A stretch of DNA of 64,000 bases, taken from positions 88,666-152,665 of IMG/VR virus record IMGVR_UViG_3300028283_000002; one strand, given 5' to 3'. This document shows positions 42,874-50,337 of this stretch, one piece after another; within the stretch, counting starts at the first letter, position 1, and each line of letters opens with the position of its first letter. The notes below the pieces were generated by a model that ran no database searches, was not told where the DNA came from, and saw only the letters and a list, made by a program, of their open reading frames with translations. The position numbers and the translations under genes were made by a program. The DNA is from a virus.

Positions 42874-43467
42874 ATGGGATTAGGACATTTTACCAACGTA
42901 GCAACAGCAACAAATATGTGGGAACCAGTATTTAAGAGTTTGTTTGAAATTCAAATTGACTTACCCCCACTTATCAATTTAGGGCCTGATATCAAATCAA
43001 TTTTAATAGAGAACGCCACAAGCGTACCTTTACCATCATACCCAAAAATTGAAGTAAAACCACAAAGGTTTAAATACTCAACTCGTATCTACCCAACACT
43101 ACCAGGTCAAACTCACTTAACAGAACAACAAATTAAATTCAATTTGAACGAATCTGTAAACGTGAGACAAAACGTAAGTGGTGTAGTAGCAGGTAGAGTT
43201 CCAGTATTTAGAGCAATAAAAGACTGGTACGACCTCATTTGGAACAACGAAACAGGACAACTAAATTATAAAGGAAACTTAGTAGGCACTGTTACAATCG
43301 ACCAACACGATAAGGAAGGACTAGTCGTAAGACGTGTTATATGGCATAACGCTTTTATAACAGGATTCTCAGGTTGGGACGAAGGTCTCTCATGGGAATC
43401 AGTAACAGAAATCCACGATCTAACTGCTTCATTTGCAGTGGACTATTTTGAGGACTTCTATTATTAA
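42874..43467 (+). CDS. Tail tube protein, gp19-like
   Basis: 197 residues. It reads NMWEPVFKSLFEIQIDLPPL near the N-terminus and ends LSWESVTEIHDLTASFAVDY. The beta-barrel pattern and the length (T4 gp19 is 163 residues) fit the T4-type tube protein, including the exposed loop with basic residues. It polymerises into the inner tail tube inside the sheath. The sheath-then-tube order is as in T4, interrupted here by a nuclease and a broken small gene. A terminator follows at 43493-43525. Confidence 0.85.
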   Translation: MGLGHFTNVATATNMWEPVFKSLFEIQIDLPPLINLGPDIKSILIENATSVPLPSYPKIEVKPQRFKYSTRIYPTLPGQTHLTEQQIKFNLNESVNVRQNVSGVVAGRVPVFRAIKDWYDLIWNNETGQLNYKGNLVGTVTIDQHDKEGLVVRRVIWHNAFITGFSGWDEGLSWESVTEIHDLTASFAVDYFEDFYY

Positions 43468-43492
43468 GATTTAATCTAAATAAATATAAGAT

Positions 43493-43525
43493 AAAAATAT
43501 AAGGCTTTAAGTCTTATATTTTTGC
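43493..43525 (+). terminator. Terminator after tail tube gene
   Basis: AAAAATATAAG and CTTATATTTTT form an 11-bp AT-rich stem with a 9-nt loop, ending in T5. Confidence 0.65.
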
Positions 43526-43568
43526 CAAAAAATAGCTCTGATTACTGAGAAGAAAAAATAAAAAGAAT

Positions 43569-44393
43569 ATGGAAAAGTTGTGTAGAGTTTGTGGAAAATT
43601 GAAAGAGATTAACAATTTTGTTAAAAACGATAAAATGGCTGATGGTTATCGAAATGAGTGTAAAGAGTGTTTGAATGGATTATACAAAGATAAAGATAAA
43701 ATAAGAGAACGTAATTTAGAAAAGGAAATCAAACTTGATGGAAATAAAGTCTGTCGAATTTGTAAAATTGAAAAATCTTTGAATGAATTTCATATAAAAA
43801 GAGGCACACCAGATGGACATCGTCATGAATGTAAAGAATGTGTTAAAAGTATTCAAAAGAAATATAAAGAAATTCCTAATTATAAAGAAAAAGAAAAAGA
43901 ATACGATAAAAAAAGATACGATAAAATAAAAGATAAAATCCTTGAAAGAAAAAAAGAACATTATCAAGAAAATAAAGCTAAATTATTAGCTTATAAAGAA
44001 GAATATAGAAATACCCCAGAATATAAAATTCAATATAAAAACTGGAGATCCGAAAACAAAGAACTCTTAGCTAGACTCCAAGCAAATTATCGTAAAAAAT
44101 ATCCTCACATTATAGCATGGCGATCAGTCCTTTATTCAACTCTTAAACGTCTCGATACTCCAAAAGAAGGACACACAATAGATATGTTAGGTTATTCAGC
44201 GTTAGAATTAAAAGAACATATTGAAAAACAATTTCTTGATGGTATGACTTGGGATAATCACTGTGAATGGCATATTGATCATATAAAGGCTGTTGTTAAT
44301 TTTGATAATAACGCTGATATAAGAGAAGTCTGTGCTTTAGAAAATTTACAACCTTTGTGGGCTTTTGATAATTTAAGTAAAAACAGGTATTAA
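43569..44393 (+). CDS. HNH homing endonuclease with tandem zinc fingers
   Basis: 274 residues. Two similar zinc fingers (CRVCGKLKEINNF ... CKECL and CRICKIEKSLNEF ... CKECV) are followed by a long Lys/Glu-rich helical linker. The C-terminal catalytic motif is CEWHIDHIKAVVNFDN ... CALENLQPLWAFDNLSKNRY (H-I-D-H ... N-L-Q-P-L ... N-x-x-K), a His-Me/HNH nuclease as in phage homing genes. It is free-standing, immediately downstream of the tail tube terminator. One more selfish element among the tail genes. Confidence 0.8.
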   Translation: MEKLCRVCGKLKEINNFVKNDKMADGYRNECKECLNGLYKDKDKIRERNLEKEIKLDGNKVCRICKIEKSLNEFHIKRGTPDGHRHECKECVKSIQKKYKEIPNYKEKEKEYDKKRYDKIKDKILERKKEHYQENKAKLLAYKEEYRNTPEYKIQYKNWRSENKELLARLQANYRKKYPHIIAWRSVLYSTLKRLDTPKEGHTIDMLGYSALELKEHIEKQFLDGMTWDNHCEWHIDHIKAVVNFDNNADIREVCALENLQPLWAFDNLSKNRY

Positions 44394-44418
44394 ACTTTTT
44401 TAATCTTTTACTATATAA

Positions 44419-44565
44419 ATGTTTATGAGAAAAATCATATACTTCTTTATATTCATTTTCCTTTTATCCTTATTGGTTTCATGTATGCCGAAATATAATT
44501 GTTCTGCTTACGGTGAGAAACAGAGGTACCAAAGGCCGCCTGCTTATTGGAATCAAAAAAGATGA
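44419..44565 (+). CDS. Very small lipoprotein, 48 aa
   Basis: Reads MFMRKIIYFFIFIFLLSLLV then SCMPKYNCSAYGEKQ and ends at TGA 44563-44565. It has a strongly hydrophobic signal with a lipobox (L-V-S-C), and the mature peptide starts C-M-P-K-Y-N-C-S-A-Y-G, like the short N-C-P/S-A-Y-G lipoproteins of Bacteroidota. The second ATG at 44425 may be the true start. A promoter-like box (ACTATATAAAT) precedes it. Likely a host-derived envelope gene; function unknown. Confidence 0.65.
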   Translation: MFMRKIIYFFIFIFLLSLLVSCMPKYNCSAYGEKQRYQRPPAYWNQKR

Positions 44566-44650
44566 TTTCTAAATAAACTTTAGACAGGCCGCCGCTCCTT
44601 TAATATATAATATTGAAAGGAACAACCTATAAAAAAAAAGTAAACAAAAA

Positions 44651-45580
44651 ATGGAAGAAAAAAAGGACGCATTAGAGAAATTTATTTCCGAATCAACAAA
44701 ACCAACACAAACACAAATTATTCAAGAAGAGCCCCTAGTTGGAGGCGGTAATACACTAAATTATATTACAGTAGATTTGAGTGTACTCCCAGCGGGAGCA
44801 TTTTACAAACCAGGTACAGTAGTTATGATTAGAGCCGCTTCAGTATCAGAAGTACAAGCTTATTCCGCTGTAGATGATCAAAATTTTCTTGATGTTACAG
44901 ACAAGATGAATGAAATGCTTGGAAGATGTGTTAGAATTAAACATCCAGGTGGACTAGTAGGAACATATAAAGATCTGAAAGATAATGATAGATTATTCTT
45001 AATCTTTATGATTAGAGAATTAACATTCCAAAAGAATAGTAATTTAGCTAAAGACGTTACTTGTGGAAACTGTAAACACGAATTTAAAATTCAGTTTAGA
45101 TCAACACCAGGACCAGATAGTCCAAAAACATTTTCAAATTACGAAATGGACCCAGAACTCGAGCCATATTTCAACAAACAAGATAGAACATTTGATTTTG
45201 CTTTAGGTGAAAAATTATGGAAATTGGCTCCACCATGTATCAGTCTTCAAGAAATTTTCTTTAAGAATATTAAAGAGAAGGTAACTGCTGATAAGACACC
45301 AAATGTATCATTCTTGAAAATTATACCATTTACTCTCTGGGATAGAAAATCTATTACAGAAGACGGTATTAAAGCCAAGGAAGAAGAATTTAAGAACTTA
45401 GATATGGACACCTTCTTATTTTTAGATGAAGTAGTAAGTAAGATGTTATTTGGTATCAAGGAATTGAAAATGAGTTGTCCAGTGTGTGGTGAGGAGGTCC
45501 ACACGGACATGACGTTTCCCAAGGGGGCCTCAAGTATTTTCAAACCAGGTATTAAGTTACTCGATAGATTCAAGAAGTAA
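44651..45580 (+). CDS. Baseplate protein, gp26-like (T4 baseplate family)
   Basis: 309 residues. The core reads YITVDLSVLPAGAFYKPGTV, MIRAASVSEVQAYSAVDDQN and CVRIKHPGGL, close to the T4-type gp26/base-plate family pattern (L-P-S/A-x-G-x-F-Y-x-x-G-T, I-R-A-A-x-V-x-E-V). Two CxxC pairs (CGNCKHEF; CPVCGEEV) suggest zinc binding. The gene follows a TTTAATATATAATA box at 44589-44603. Coding character continues past the TAA (45578-45580) in the +1 frame into the next entry, which may mean a frameshifted extension. Confidence 0.7.
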   Translation: MEEKKDALEKFISESTKPTQTQIIQEEPLVGGGNTLNYITVDLSVLPAGAFYKPGTVVMIRAASVSEVQAYSAVDDQNFLDVTDKMNEMLGRCVRIKHPGGLVGTYKDLKDNDRLFLIFMIRELTFQKNSNLAKDVTCGNCKHEFKIQFRSTPGPDSPKTFSNYEMDPELEPYFNKQDRTFDFALGEKLWKLAPPCISLQEIFFKNIKEKVTADKTPNVSFLKIIPFTLWDRKSITEDGIKAKEEEFKNLDMDTFLFLDEVVSKMLFGIKELKMSCPVCGEEVHTDMTFPKGASSIFKPGIKLLDRFKK

Positions 45581-45659
45581 AATAGAAGATTTCGAAAAAT
45601 CTGTATTCTCAGTCTTTACAGTTTCTTGGGAAAATTTAACAGGTAATAAATTCGAATTC

Positions 45660-45884
45660 ATGAACCAACTTCAAATGCCTACAATTGTTGTAGATGGTTG
45701 GCCTTATTACGAATTTGAAAGATATATTAAGTTGTTAAATGAAAAGAACGAAAACGAAAAGAAACGACACGAAGATAGTGAAAAGAATCAACCTAATATG
45801 CCTAATATGAATAGTATAGGCAATCTAGCTAAAAGCTTTAATCCATCAAATTATAAGCTACCTAATTTTAACTCCCCATTCTAA
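45660..45884 (+). CDS. Hypothetical protein or frameshifted C-terminal extension of the gp26-like protein
   Basis: From the ATG at 45660 it encodes 74 residues (MNQLQMPTIVVDGWPYYEFE). The same frame is open upstream to the stop of the gp26-like gene and looks coding there too (KIEDFEKSVFSVFTVSWENL, then TGNKFEF) but has no start codon. So either a +1 frameshift at AAG-TAA-A (45575-45581) adds about 100 residues to gp26, an indel separates the two, or the short ATG form is used. The tail is Asn/Pro-rich and ends in a terminator. Confidence 0.55.
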   Translation: MNQLQMPTIVVDGWPYYEFERYIKLLNEKNENEKKRHEDSEKNQPNMPNMNSIGNLAKSFNPSNYKLPNFNSPF

Positions 45885-45899
45885 AAATGGGGATTTTTT
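45873..45899. terminator. Bidirectional intrinsic terminator
   Basis: TCCCCAT and ATGGGGA pair with a short A-rich loop and T6 after. It separates the rightward gp26-like unit from the leftward coaD-coaE unit and overlaps the last codons of both. Confidence 0.8.
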
Positions 45900-46492
45900 A
45901 TTTTATTAACAATATCATTTACTTCAGCTTTCCAGTCTTCTTCTGTATTAATAATAAAATCTGAATTTTTTATTTTATAATCCTGACTCATAAGTTTACT
46001 TAACCTATTATCTATTTCATCGTCAGTATAATTATTCCTGTGTTTTAATCTTTTTCTAATTGTGTCCATATTAGCGTAAGCACAAATAATATAATCATAA
46101 TCCTTTTCCACTTTATGCTCAAAAATTAAAGCTGATTCGTAAAATATCATTTTACCGTTATGTCTCGAGACGAAGTCGTACCAATCTTGTCTTAAATGAA
46201 TTTTGAATATCTTATTTAATTTCTCTAATTCTCTCTTATCGTTAAAGACTATGTTAGCAATATATTTAGTATTATAAATTCCGTCTTTATAAGATTCTTC
46301 ACCAAACTCTTTAATTATTTCTTTTTTTAGTTCAGCATTTGTATTAGCTATTTTCTTAGCCTCAACGTCACTATAATAAACTGAGTAACCTTTATCTTCT
46401 AAATATTTACAGACTGTTGATTTACCTGAAGCAATTCCACCAGTTACGGCTACAGTTATAGGTTTGATAAAAGATTCGAATGTTATTATCAT
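45881..46492 (-). CDS. coaE: Dephospho-CoA kinase with N-terminal extension
   Basis: 203 residues; catalyses ATP-dependent 3'-phosphorylation of dephospho-CoA, the last step of CoA synthesis. The P-loop GGIASGKSTV lies at residues 18-27 and the substrate motif YYSDVEAKKIA at about 39-49. The LID and the IICAYANMDTIRKRLKHRNN segment match CoaE. E. coli CoaE begins almost at the P-loop strand; here about 11 extra residues (MIITFESFIKP) resemble the phage's recurring capsid-type tag. Its ATG overlaps the coaD stop (ATGA), so the two are made together. Confidence 0.88.
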   Translation of the reverse strand: MIITFESFIKPITVAVTGGIASGKSTVCKYLEDKGYSVYYSDVEAKKIANTNAELKKEIIKEFGEESYKDGIYNTKYIANIVFNDKRELEKLNKIFKIHLRQDWYDFVSRHNGKMIFYESALIFEHKVEKDYDYIICAYANMDTIRKRLKHRNNYTDDEIDNRLSKLMSQDYKIKNSDFIINTEEDWKAEVNDIVNKIKNPHF

Positions 46493-46938
46493 AATCCTTT
46501 TCTGATTTGAGTTGAGCTTATATCTTCAACGTCTTTTGTAGCAATCATATATATTGTTTCTATATCTGGGGCAACGCCTTTATTATAATTATCTACAGCT
46601 TTCTCCCATTCAAAATCTTTTGGATTTCTCATACCCCTTAACATATATTTAGCACCTATCTTCTTACAAAAATCAACTGTTAAACCATTGTAAGAATCGA
46701 CTACAATCTTAGGATTGTTAATCTTACTTTTTATAATCTCTTTTCTTTCTTCAATAGTATAATGACCTTTCTTATCTTCATTTATACCTATTGCTATCAC
46801 AATCTTATCGAAGAGTGGAAGAAATCTTTCAACTAATTGAATATGACCATCATGTATTGGGTCGAAAGATCCTGGAAATACAGCAATTCTATCACCGTAT
46901 TTAAATTTTTCGTTATATGATTTTATTCTCATAGACAT
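46489..46938 (-). CDS. coaD: Phosphopantetheine adenylyltransferase with N-terminal extension
   Basis: 149 residues; joins ATP and 4'-phosphopantetheine to make dephospho-CoA. Class motifs: GSFDPIHDGH at 23-32 (T/H-x-G-H), LRGMRNPKDFEWE at 100-112, and ISSTQIR at 140-146. It is about 10 residues shorter than E. coli CoaD because the C-terminal helix after ISST is missing. The first 14 residues (MSMRIKSYNEKFKY) are extra relative to the bacterial enzyme and resemble the phage tag. ATG at 46932 is an alternative start. First gene of a two-gene leftward operon with coaE. Confidence 0.88.
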   Translation of the reverse strand: MSMRIKSYNEKFKYGDRIAVFPGSFDPIHDGHIQLVERFLPLFDKIVIAIGINEDKKGHYTIEERKEIIKSKINNPKIVVDSYNGLTVDFCKKIGAKYMLRGMRNPKDFEWEKAVDNYNKGVAPDIETIYMIATKDVEDISSTQIRKGL

Positions 46939-47029
46939 TATATATAAATTTACGAATTTAGATTTTAAAAATGGAGAATTTTATTTTTATATATAGCCCT
47001 ATATACTAAAAAATAATAACAAAAGTGAG

Positions 47030-47284
47030 ATGGGAACGATCGTCAAGACATACGAAGAGTGGGGATTTTTTAAAAAGGAATTAACCCCAGATGAAGAATA
47101 TCAAAAACAAAAGAAACAAGCTTTAAGAGATAAGGTAAAACCAGGAAACGCCCCAGAAGTAGAACCAGGTGAAGAAGAAGATGACGATAAGCCATCTACT
47201 AAAAAAGTTAACGATCAAGATGATTACGGTGAAGAATTTTGGGAGGATGAAGCAGGAGATAAAAATAGAAAATCACCTTGTTAA
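47030..47284 (+). CDS. Small tagged protein with DDYGEEFW motif, 84 aa
   Basis: The N-terminus MGTIVKTYEEWGFFKKELTP carries the tag (K-T-Y-E-E-W). KELTPDEEYQKQ is shared with the gene at 47684 (KELTPDEEYRRQ), so the two are paralogues. A Pro/Glu/Asp/Lys-rich middle leads to DDYGEEFWED (47219-47242), a variant of DPYGEE-x-W, near the C-terminus. It is disordered in appearance, with no catalytic motif. It is first in a rightward operon (47030-49295) behind a TTTTTATATATAG box; head-packaged protein inferred. Confidence 0.65.
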   Translation: MGTIVKTYEEWGFFKKELTPDEEYQKQKKQALRDKVKPGNAPEVEPGEEEDDDKPSTKKVNDQDDYGEEFWEDEAGDKNRKSPC

Positions 47285-47302
47285 AAAATTAATTAAAAAG
47301 TT

Positions 47303-47668
47303 ATGGCAGATTTAAAAAAATTCGAAGATTTCGAATATAATGAAGAAGAAGATGACGACGCAGTTCAATTCAAAGAGGGAGACAAAGTTGTATATCTTAG
47401 ACCTGGTTATAAACACGATAATGAAGTAGGTACAATTAGACGTATTCGTAAAGACGGTAGATATAGTATTTTATTAGACGATGATACCCATTTCGCTGCT
47501 AGTGCTGAATATGTTTTCCCATCTTCAAAGAAAAGAAAAGTAAAAAAGAACGATAGGCATTATAACTATTACGATGATTGCGGGCAAGGTGGCGGTGGTT
47601 GTGGCGGTGGTTATGGACCAGTTGACTACGGCGGTTGTGGTGGTGGTGGAAATAATAATCACTGTTAA
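47303..47668 (+). CDS. Tagged protein with KOW/SH3-like domain and Gly/Cys-rich tail
   Basis: The N-terminus MADLKKFEDFEYNEEEDDD fits the tag. Residues 23-70 (VQFKEGDKVVYLRPGYKHDN, EVGTIRRIRKDGRYSILLDD) look like a KOW/SH3-like beta barrel, which binds RNA, DNA or protein. A basic linker (SSKKRKVKKND) and a Gly/Cys-rich tail (GQGGGGCGGGYG repeats) follow. It begins 18 nt after the previous gene. A tagged nucleic-acid-binding virion protein is inferred. Confidence 0.65.
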   Translation: MADLKKFEDFEYNEEEDDDAVQFKEGDKVVYLRPGYKHDNEVGTIRRIRKDGRYSILLDDDTHFAASAEYVFPSSKKRKVKKNDRHYNYYDDCGQGGGGCGGGYGPVDYGGCGGGGNNNHC

Positions 47669-47683
47669 AAATAAATAATTACT

Positions 47684-47896
47684 ATGGAAAACTTAACTAC
47701 ATTCGAAGAATTTTCCTTTTTCAGAAAGAAAGAGTTAACTCCAGATGAGGAATATAGAAGACAGTCTAAAGAAGCTGAAAGAAATAGACCCAGAAATCCT
47801 GATACGAAATATTCTAAATTTTGGGGTATTTACGATGACGGTATGGAGGAAGAGGAAGAAGAGGAAGAAGAACAAATTGAATACGATACACCATGA
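47684..47896 (+). CDS. Small tagged acidic protein, 70 aa
   Basis: Begins MENLTTFEEFSFFRKKELTP, with the tag (T-T-F-E-E-F) and the KELTPDEEYRRQ segment shared with the 47030 gene. It ends in an unbroken Glu run and no DPYGEE motif. It appears to be a shortened paralogue of the 47030 protein. Its TGA overlaps the start of the HAD gene (ATGA), so those two are coupled. Confidence 0.6.
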   Translation: MENLTTFEEFSFFRKKELTPDEEYRRQSKEAERNRPRNPDTKYSKFWGIYDDGMEEEEEEEEEQIEYDTP

Positions 47897-48756
47897 ACAA
47901 CGAAATAGCATTTTTTGATTTAGATGGAACCTTGTGGAATATCAAGAATGACGACATATGGATAATAGATAAAGAAAAACCATTTAGACCAGTTATCATT
48001 CTTAATCATCTTGATTTTTCCTTGATCAAAGCAGGAAGATATAGAAAAGATGAATTACCATTAGATTACAACGGTCAAATATATTACATTAGTAAAGATT
48101 TATTTGAAAAAATTAAAAAGAAATCTGGAAGTGAAAATATCGAAAGATTCGGTATTTCTTTTATACCTATGCTTAGAAAAGAAATTCTCGATAAAAGAGA
48201 AGTTGATATACTTAGCCATAACATTGAGCATCTTAGGTATAATAAGTTCGTAGATATTGGTTTACTTACAGCTAGATCAAATCAAAGGAACCATTCAGAT
48301 CTTGTTAATAAACTTAGATTAGAATTAAAGAAAATAGGAATAGAAATAAGTAAAATATTCTTTGTTGGTAGTGGAGTTCATAGTGGAGTAGATCCTAAAT
48401 TGAAAAGTTTCGTTCTACTGGAACATCTTTTAGGACTTAAAATTAAAGATGGTAGATTTATATCTGTTAAACAAGACTGGTATAAGAAAGTTAGTTTCTA
48501 CGACGACGATAGTAAAAACATTGATTACGCCAACGATATTCAAGATTGTTTTGAAGAACTTTTAAGAAAGACAGACGACGAACTTTTTAGAATTATAATA
48601 GATAGAATTGAGACATTCGAATTAACACTTGATACTTATCTTGTAAGTGATAATGAAGTAAATAGATTTAAGAAGAGTTCTGTAACGTTAAGACCACCTT
48701 TAAGATTTCCTATAAAAGAAAGTCTAAAAAATTATAATGATTTTTTAAGGAAATGA
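47893..48756 (+). CDS. HAD-superfamily hydrolase
   Basis: 287 residues. HAD motif I is FFDLDGTLW at residues 7-15 (nucleophile and acid/base Asp), motif II is LLTARSN (Thr), a Lys follows, and motif IV is SFYDDDSKN. A hydrophilic insertion of about 80 residues lies between motifs I and II (a cap). The C-terminus (RFPIKESLKNYNDFLRK) resembles the tag pattern but at the wrong end. Substrate unknown: nucleotide, sugar phosphate or polynucleotide 3'-phosphate. It is overlapped by coupled genes on both sides. Confidence 0.75.
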   Translation: MNNEIAFFDLDGTLWNIKNDDIWIIDKEKPFRPVIILNHLDFSLIKAGRYRKDELPLDYNGQIYYISKDLFEKIKKKSGSENIERFGISFIPMLRKEILDKREVDILSHNIEHLRYNKFVDIGLLTARSNQRNHSDLVNKLRLELKKIGIEISKIFFVGSGVHSGVDPKLKSFVLLEHLLGLKIKDGRFISVKQDWYKKVSFYDDDSKNIDYANDIQDCFEELLRKTDDELFRIIIDRIETFELTLDTYLVSDNEVNRFKKSSVTLRPPLRFPIKESLKNYNDFLRK

Positions 48757-49295
48757 TAACTAAATTCAAATTAAAAAACTGCATTCTTTTATGTAAAAAT
48801 TGTCATAATAAATTACATTATAGTATTAATTCTAATGTAGATAAAAAAGATAAAAAGATATTTTTAGAATATAAAGGTGTAAATGGTTGTATAATATGTG
48901 GATATAACGAATGTGTAGCATCTTTAGAATTTCATCATAAAGACCCAAAAGATAAATTATTTCTTATATCAAATAAAAGTCATTACTATAAATCAATAGA
49001 AAGTTTAAAAATTGAAATAGAAAAAGAAATAAATAAATGTGATGTTTTATGTTCAAATTGTCATGCTGAATCTCACCTCAACGATGGATTTTATGCATCA
49101 CACGAAGAAGAAATAATAAAGAAATCTAAAAATATGATTGAAAAAATGATGAAAATAGATAGAGATATCATTTTATATCTTTTCAAGAATGGTTATAGAC
49201 AAATTGATATATCGAATGAATTGGGGATTAAAAGAGGAATAGTATCATCTATTTTCAAAGAATTAGGGCTTCCTAAAAAAACCATTGAACATTGA
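48753..49295 (+). CDS. HNH endonuclease with HTH tail
   Basis: 180 residues. The nuclease core is CIICGYNECVASLEFHHKDP, then KDK ... CDVLCSNCHAESH, a CxxC/HH/CxxCH HNH module. A partial duplicate of the second half (ILLCKNCHNKLHY) opens the protein, which suggests that an older HNH gene was overwritten or tandemly recombined. The C-terminus (ILYLFKNGYRQIDISNELGI) is a helix-turn-helix. It is coupled to the HAD gene by ATGA and followed by a terminator. Homing or mobile role by family. Confidence 0.75.
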   Translation: MITKFKLKNCILLCKNCHNKLHYSINSNVDKKDKKIFLEYKGVNGCIICGYNECVASLEFHHKDPKDKLFLISNKSHYYKSIESLKIEIEKEINKCDVLCSNCHAESHLNDGFYASHEEEIIKKSKNMIEKMMKIDRDIILYLFKNGYRQIDISNELGIKRGIVSSIFKELGLPKKTIEH

Positions 49296-49323
49296 AAAAC
49301 CAGACTAAAAAGTCTGGTTTTTC
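49296..49323. terminator. Bidirectional intrinsic terminator
   Basis: AAAACCAGACT pairs with AGTCTGGTTTTT around an AAAA loop. It ends the rightward operon and, on the minus strand, would mark the 3' end of the structured non-coding region. Confidence 0.85.
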
Positions 49324-49329
49324 ACACTT

Positions 49330-50280
49330 ACCTCATTACCTGTCTTCCTCCAGGATTGACTTTCGTCTTATCGGATTCATATTTGGACTTTTATTTTGTG
49401 AATGTTACCATTCACGAGATAAGTTTTTTGCTCTTAAACTAAATGGTGGTTAAAACTCTTGAAAATTTAATCCCTTTTCGGCTTTCTGAAGGCCTACTTC
49501 GGTTTGGATTATCTGTCCCATTGCTGGGTCAAACCATTTAAAGATTGAAACTTTGAAGAAGTAAAGATGAGTTCAGAATACTCAAAATTATTTTTTCAAA
49601 CTTTCAAAGAACTTTTAAAAAACTAAAAGAACTGGTCATTATCTGCGCAATATCCTCTCTAGGAGGAATAGACAGGATGAGCCTTGGATATATCTTTCAG
49701 CGTTTCAAAGAACTATAAGAACTAAGTCGTAATAGCTGTTACATTTCACAGTAACAAATTAAGTGCGAAGGGCCTCCACCTTTCGGTCATACACAGTCTC
49801 ACTTTCCTCACACACTATTACAGCCGACTGAACCTAAACTTGTACTCAGTCCTATAAGAGCTTAAAAATGGAAGCGAGTGCCCTACTCGCAAATGAGGGA
49901 AAATAAAGCCTAGTATATAGGGAATTTAAGCCTCATATAACTATCCATATCATTACCCAATTAAGGGCTACTTGGAATCGTTTACCATTTATATTCAAAG
50001 AACTTGCTTCGAATTCTTATACAAAGATAAGAAGTCTTGTTGAGATAAAAAAATCTTTTGAAAGAATTTTTATCAAATTTTAAAATACCTACTTGTGGGT
50101 TGAATGGTTATCTCGCCTTTCAGTATTCAGTCAGTCTGTGGACTGAAAATTTGATTATCTCATTTTGACTATACAAAGATACGCCACTTTCACGAGATAA
50201 AAAAATTATTTGATAAATTTTTTAAAACAACACTAAACAAAGAGCTTTTACTAAATCGTCAGTAATAACAGATTTTATAT
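49330..50280 (-). ncRNA. Candidate large structured non-coding RNA, about 0.95 kb
   Basis: Nearly 1 kb without a credible reading frame, less AT-rich than its surroundings. On the minus strand it forms many hairpins. These include CCCA-GCAA-TGGG closed by GGTTTG/CAAACC (49501-49535), ACC-GAAA-GGT (49778-49787), GCGAGT/ACTCGC (49874-49890), TGTTAC/GTAACA (49737-49756) and a 6-bp TCAGTC/GACTGA hairpin (50131-50146) inside an 8-bp long-range stem (50108-50115 with 50193-50200). The GNRA loops point to the minus strand. AGTTCTTTGAA occurs three times and TTATCTCGTGAA twice. Size and structure recall the large phage RNAs GOLLD and ROOL, but I cannot confirm membership. Confidence 0.5.
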
Positions 50281-50337
50281 ATTATATATACCTGAGAAAT
50301 TCCTTTGTTTTAAAAAAATTCAAGAAAATATAAAACT

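Noticed and set aside
49330-50280. rRNA or group I/II intron
   Set aside because: Only short boxA-like motifs resemble rRNA leaders. I recognise no conserved rRNA core, group I P7/guanosine site or group II domain V, and no interrupted gene flanks the region.
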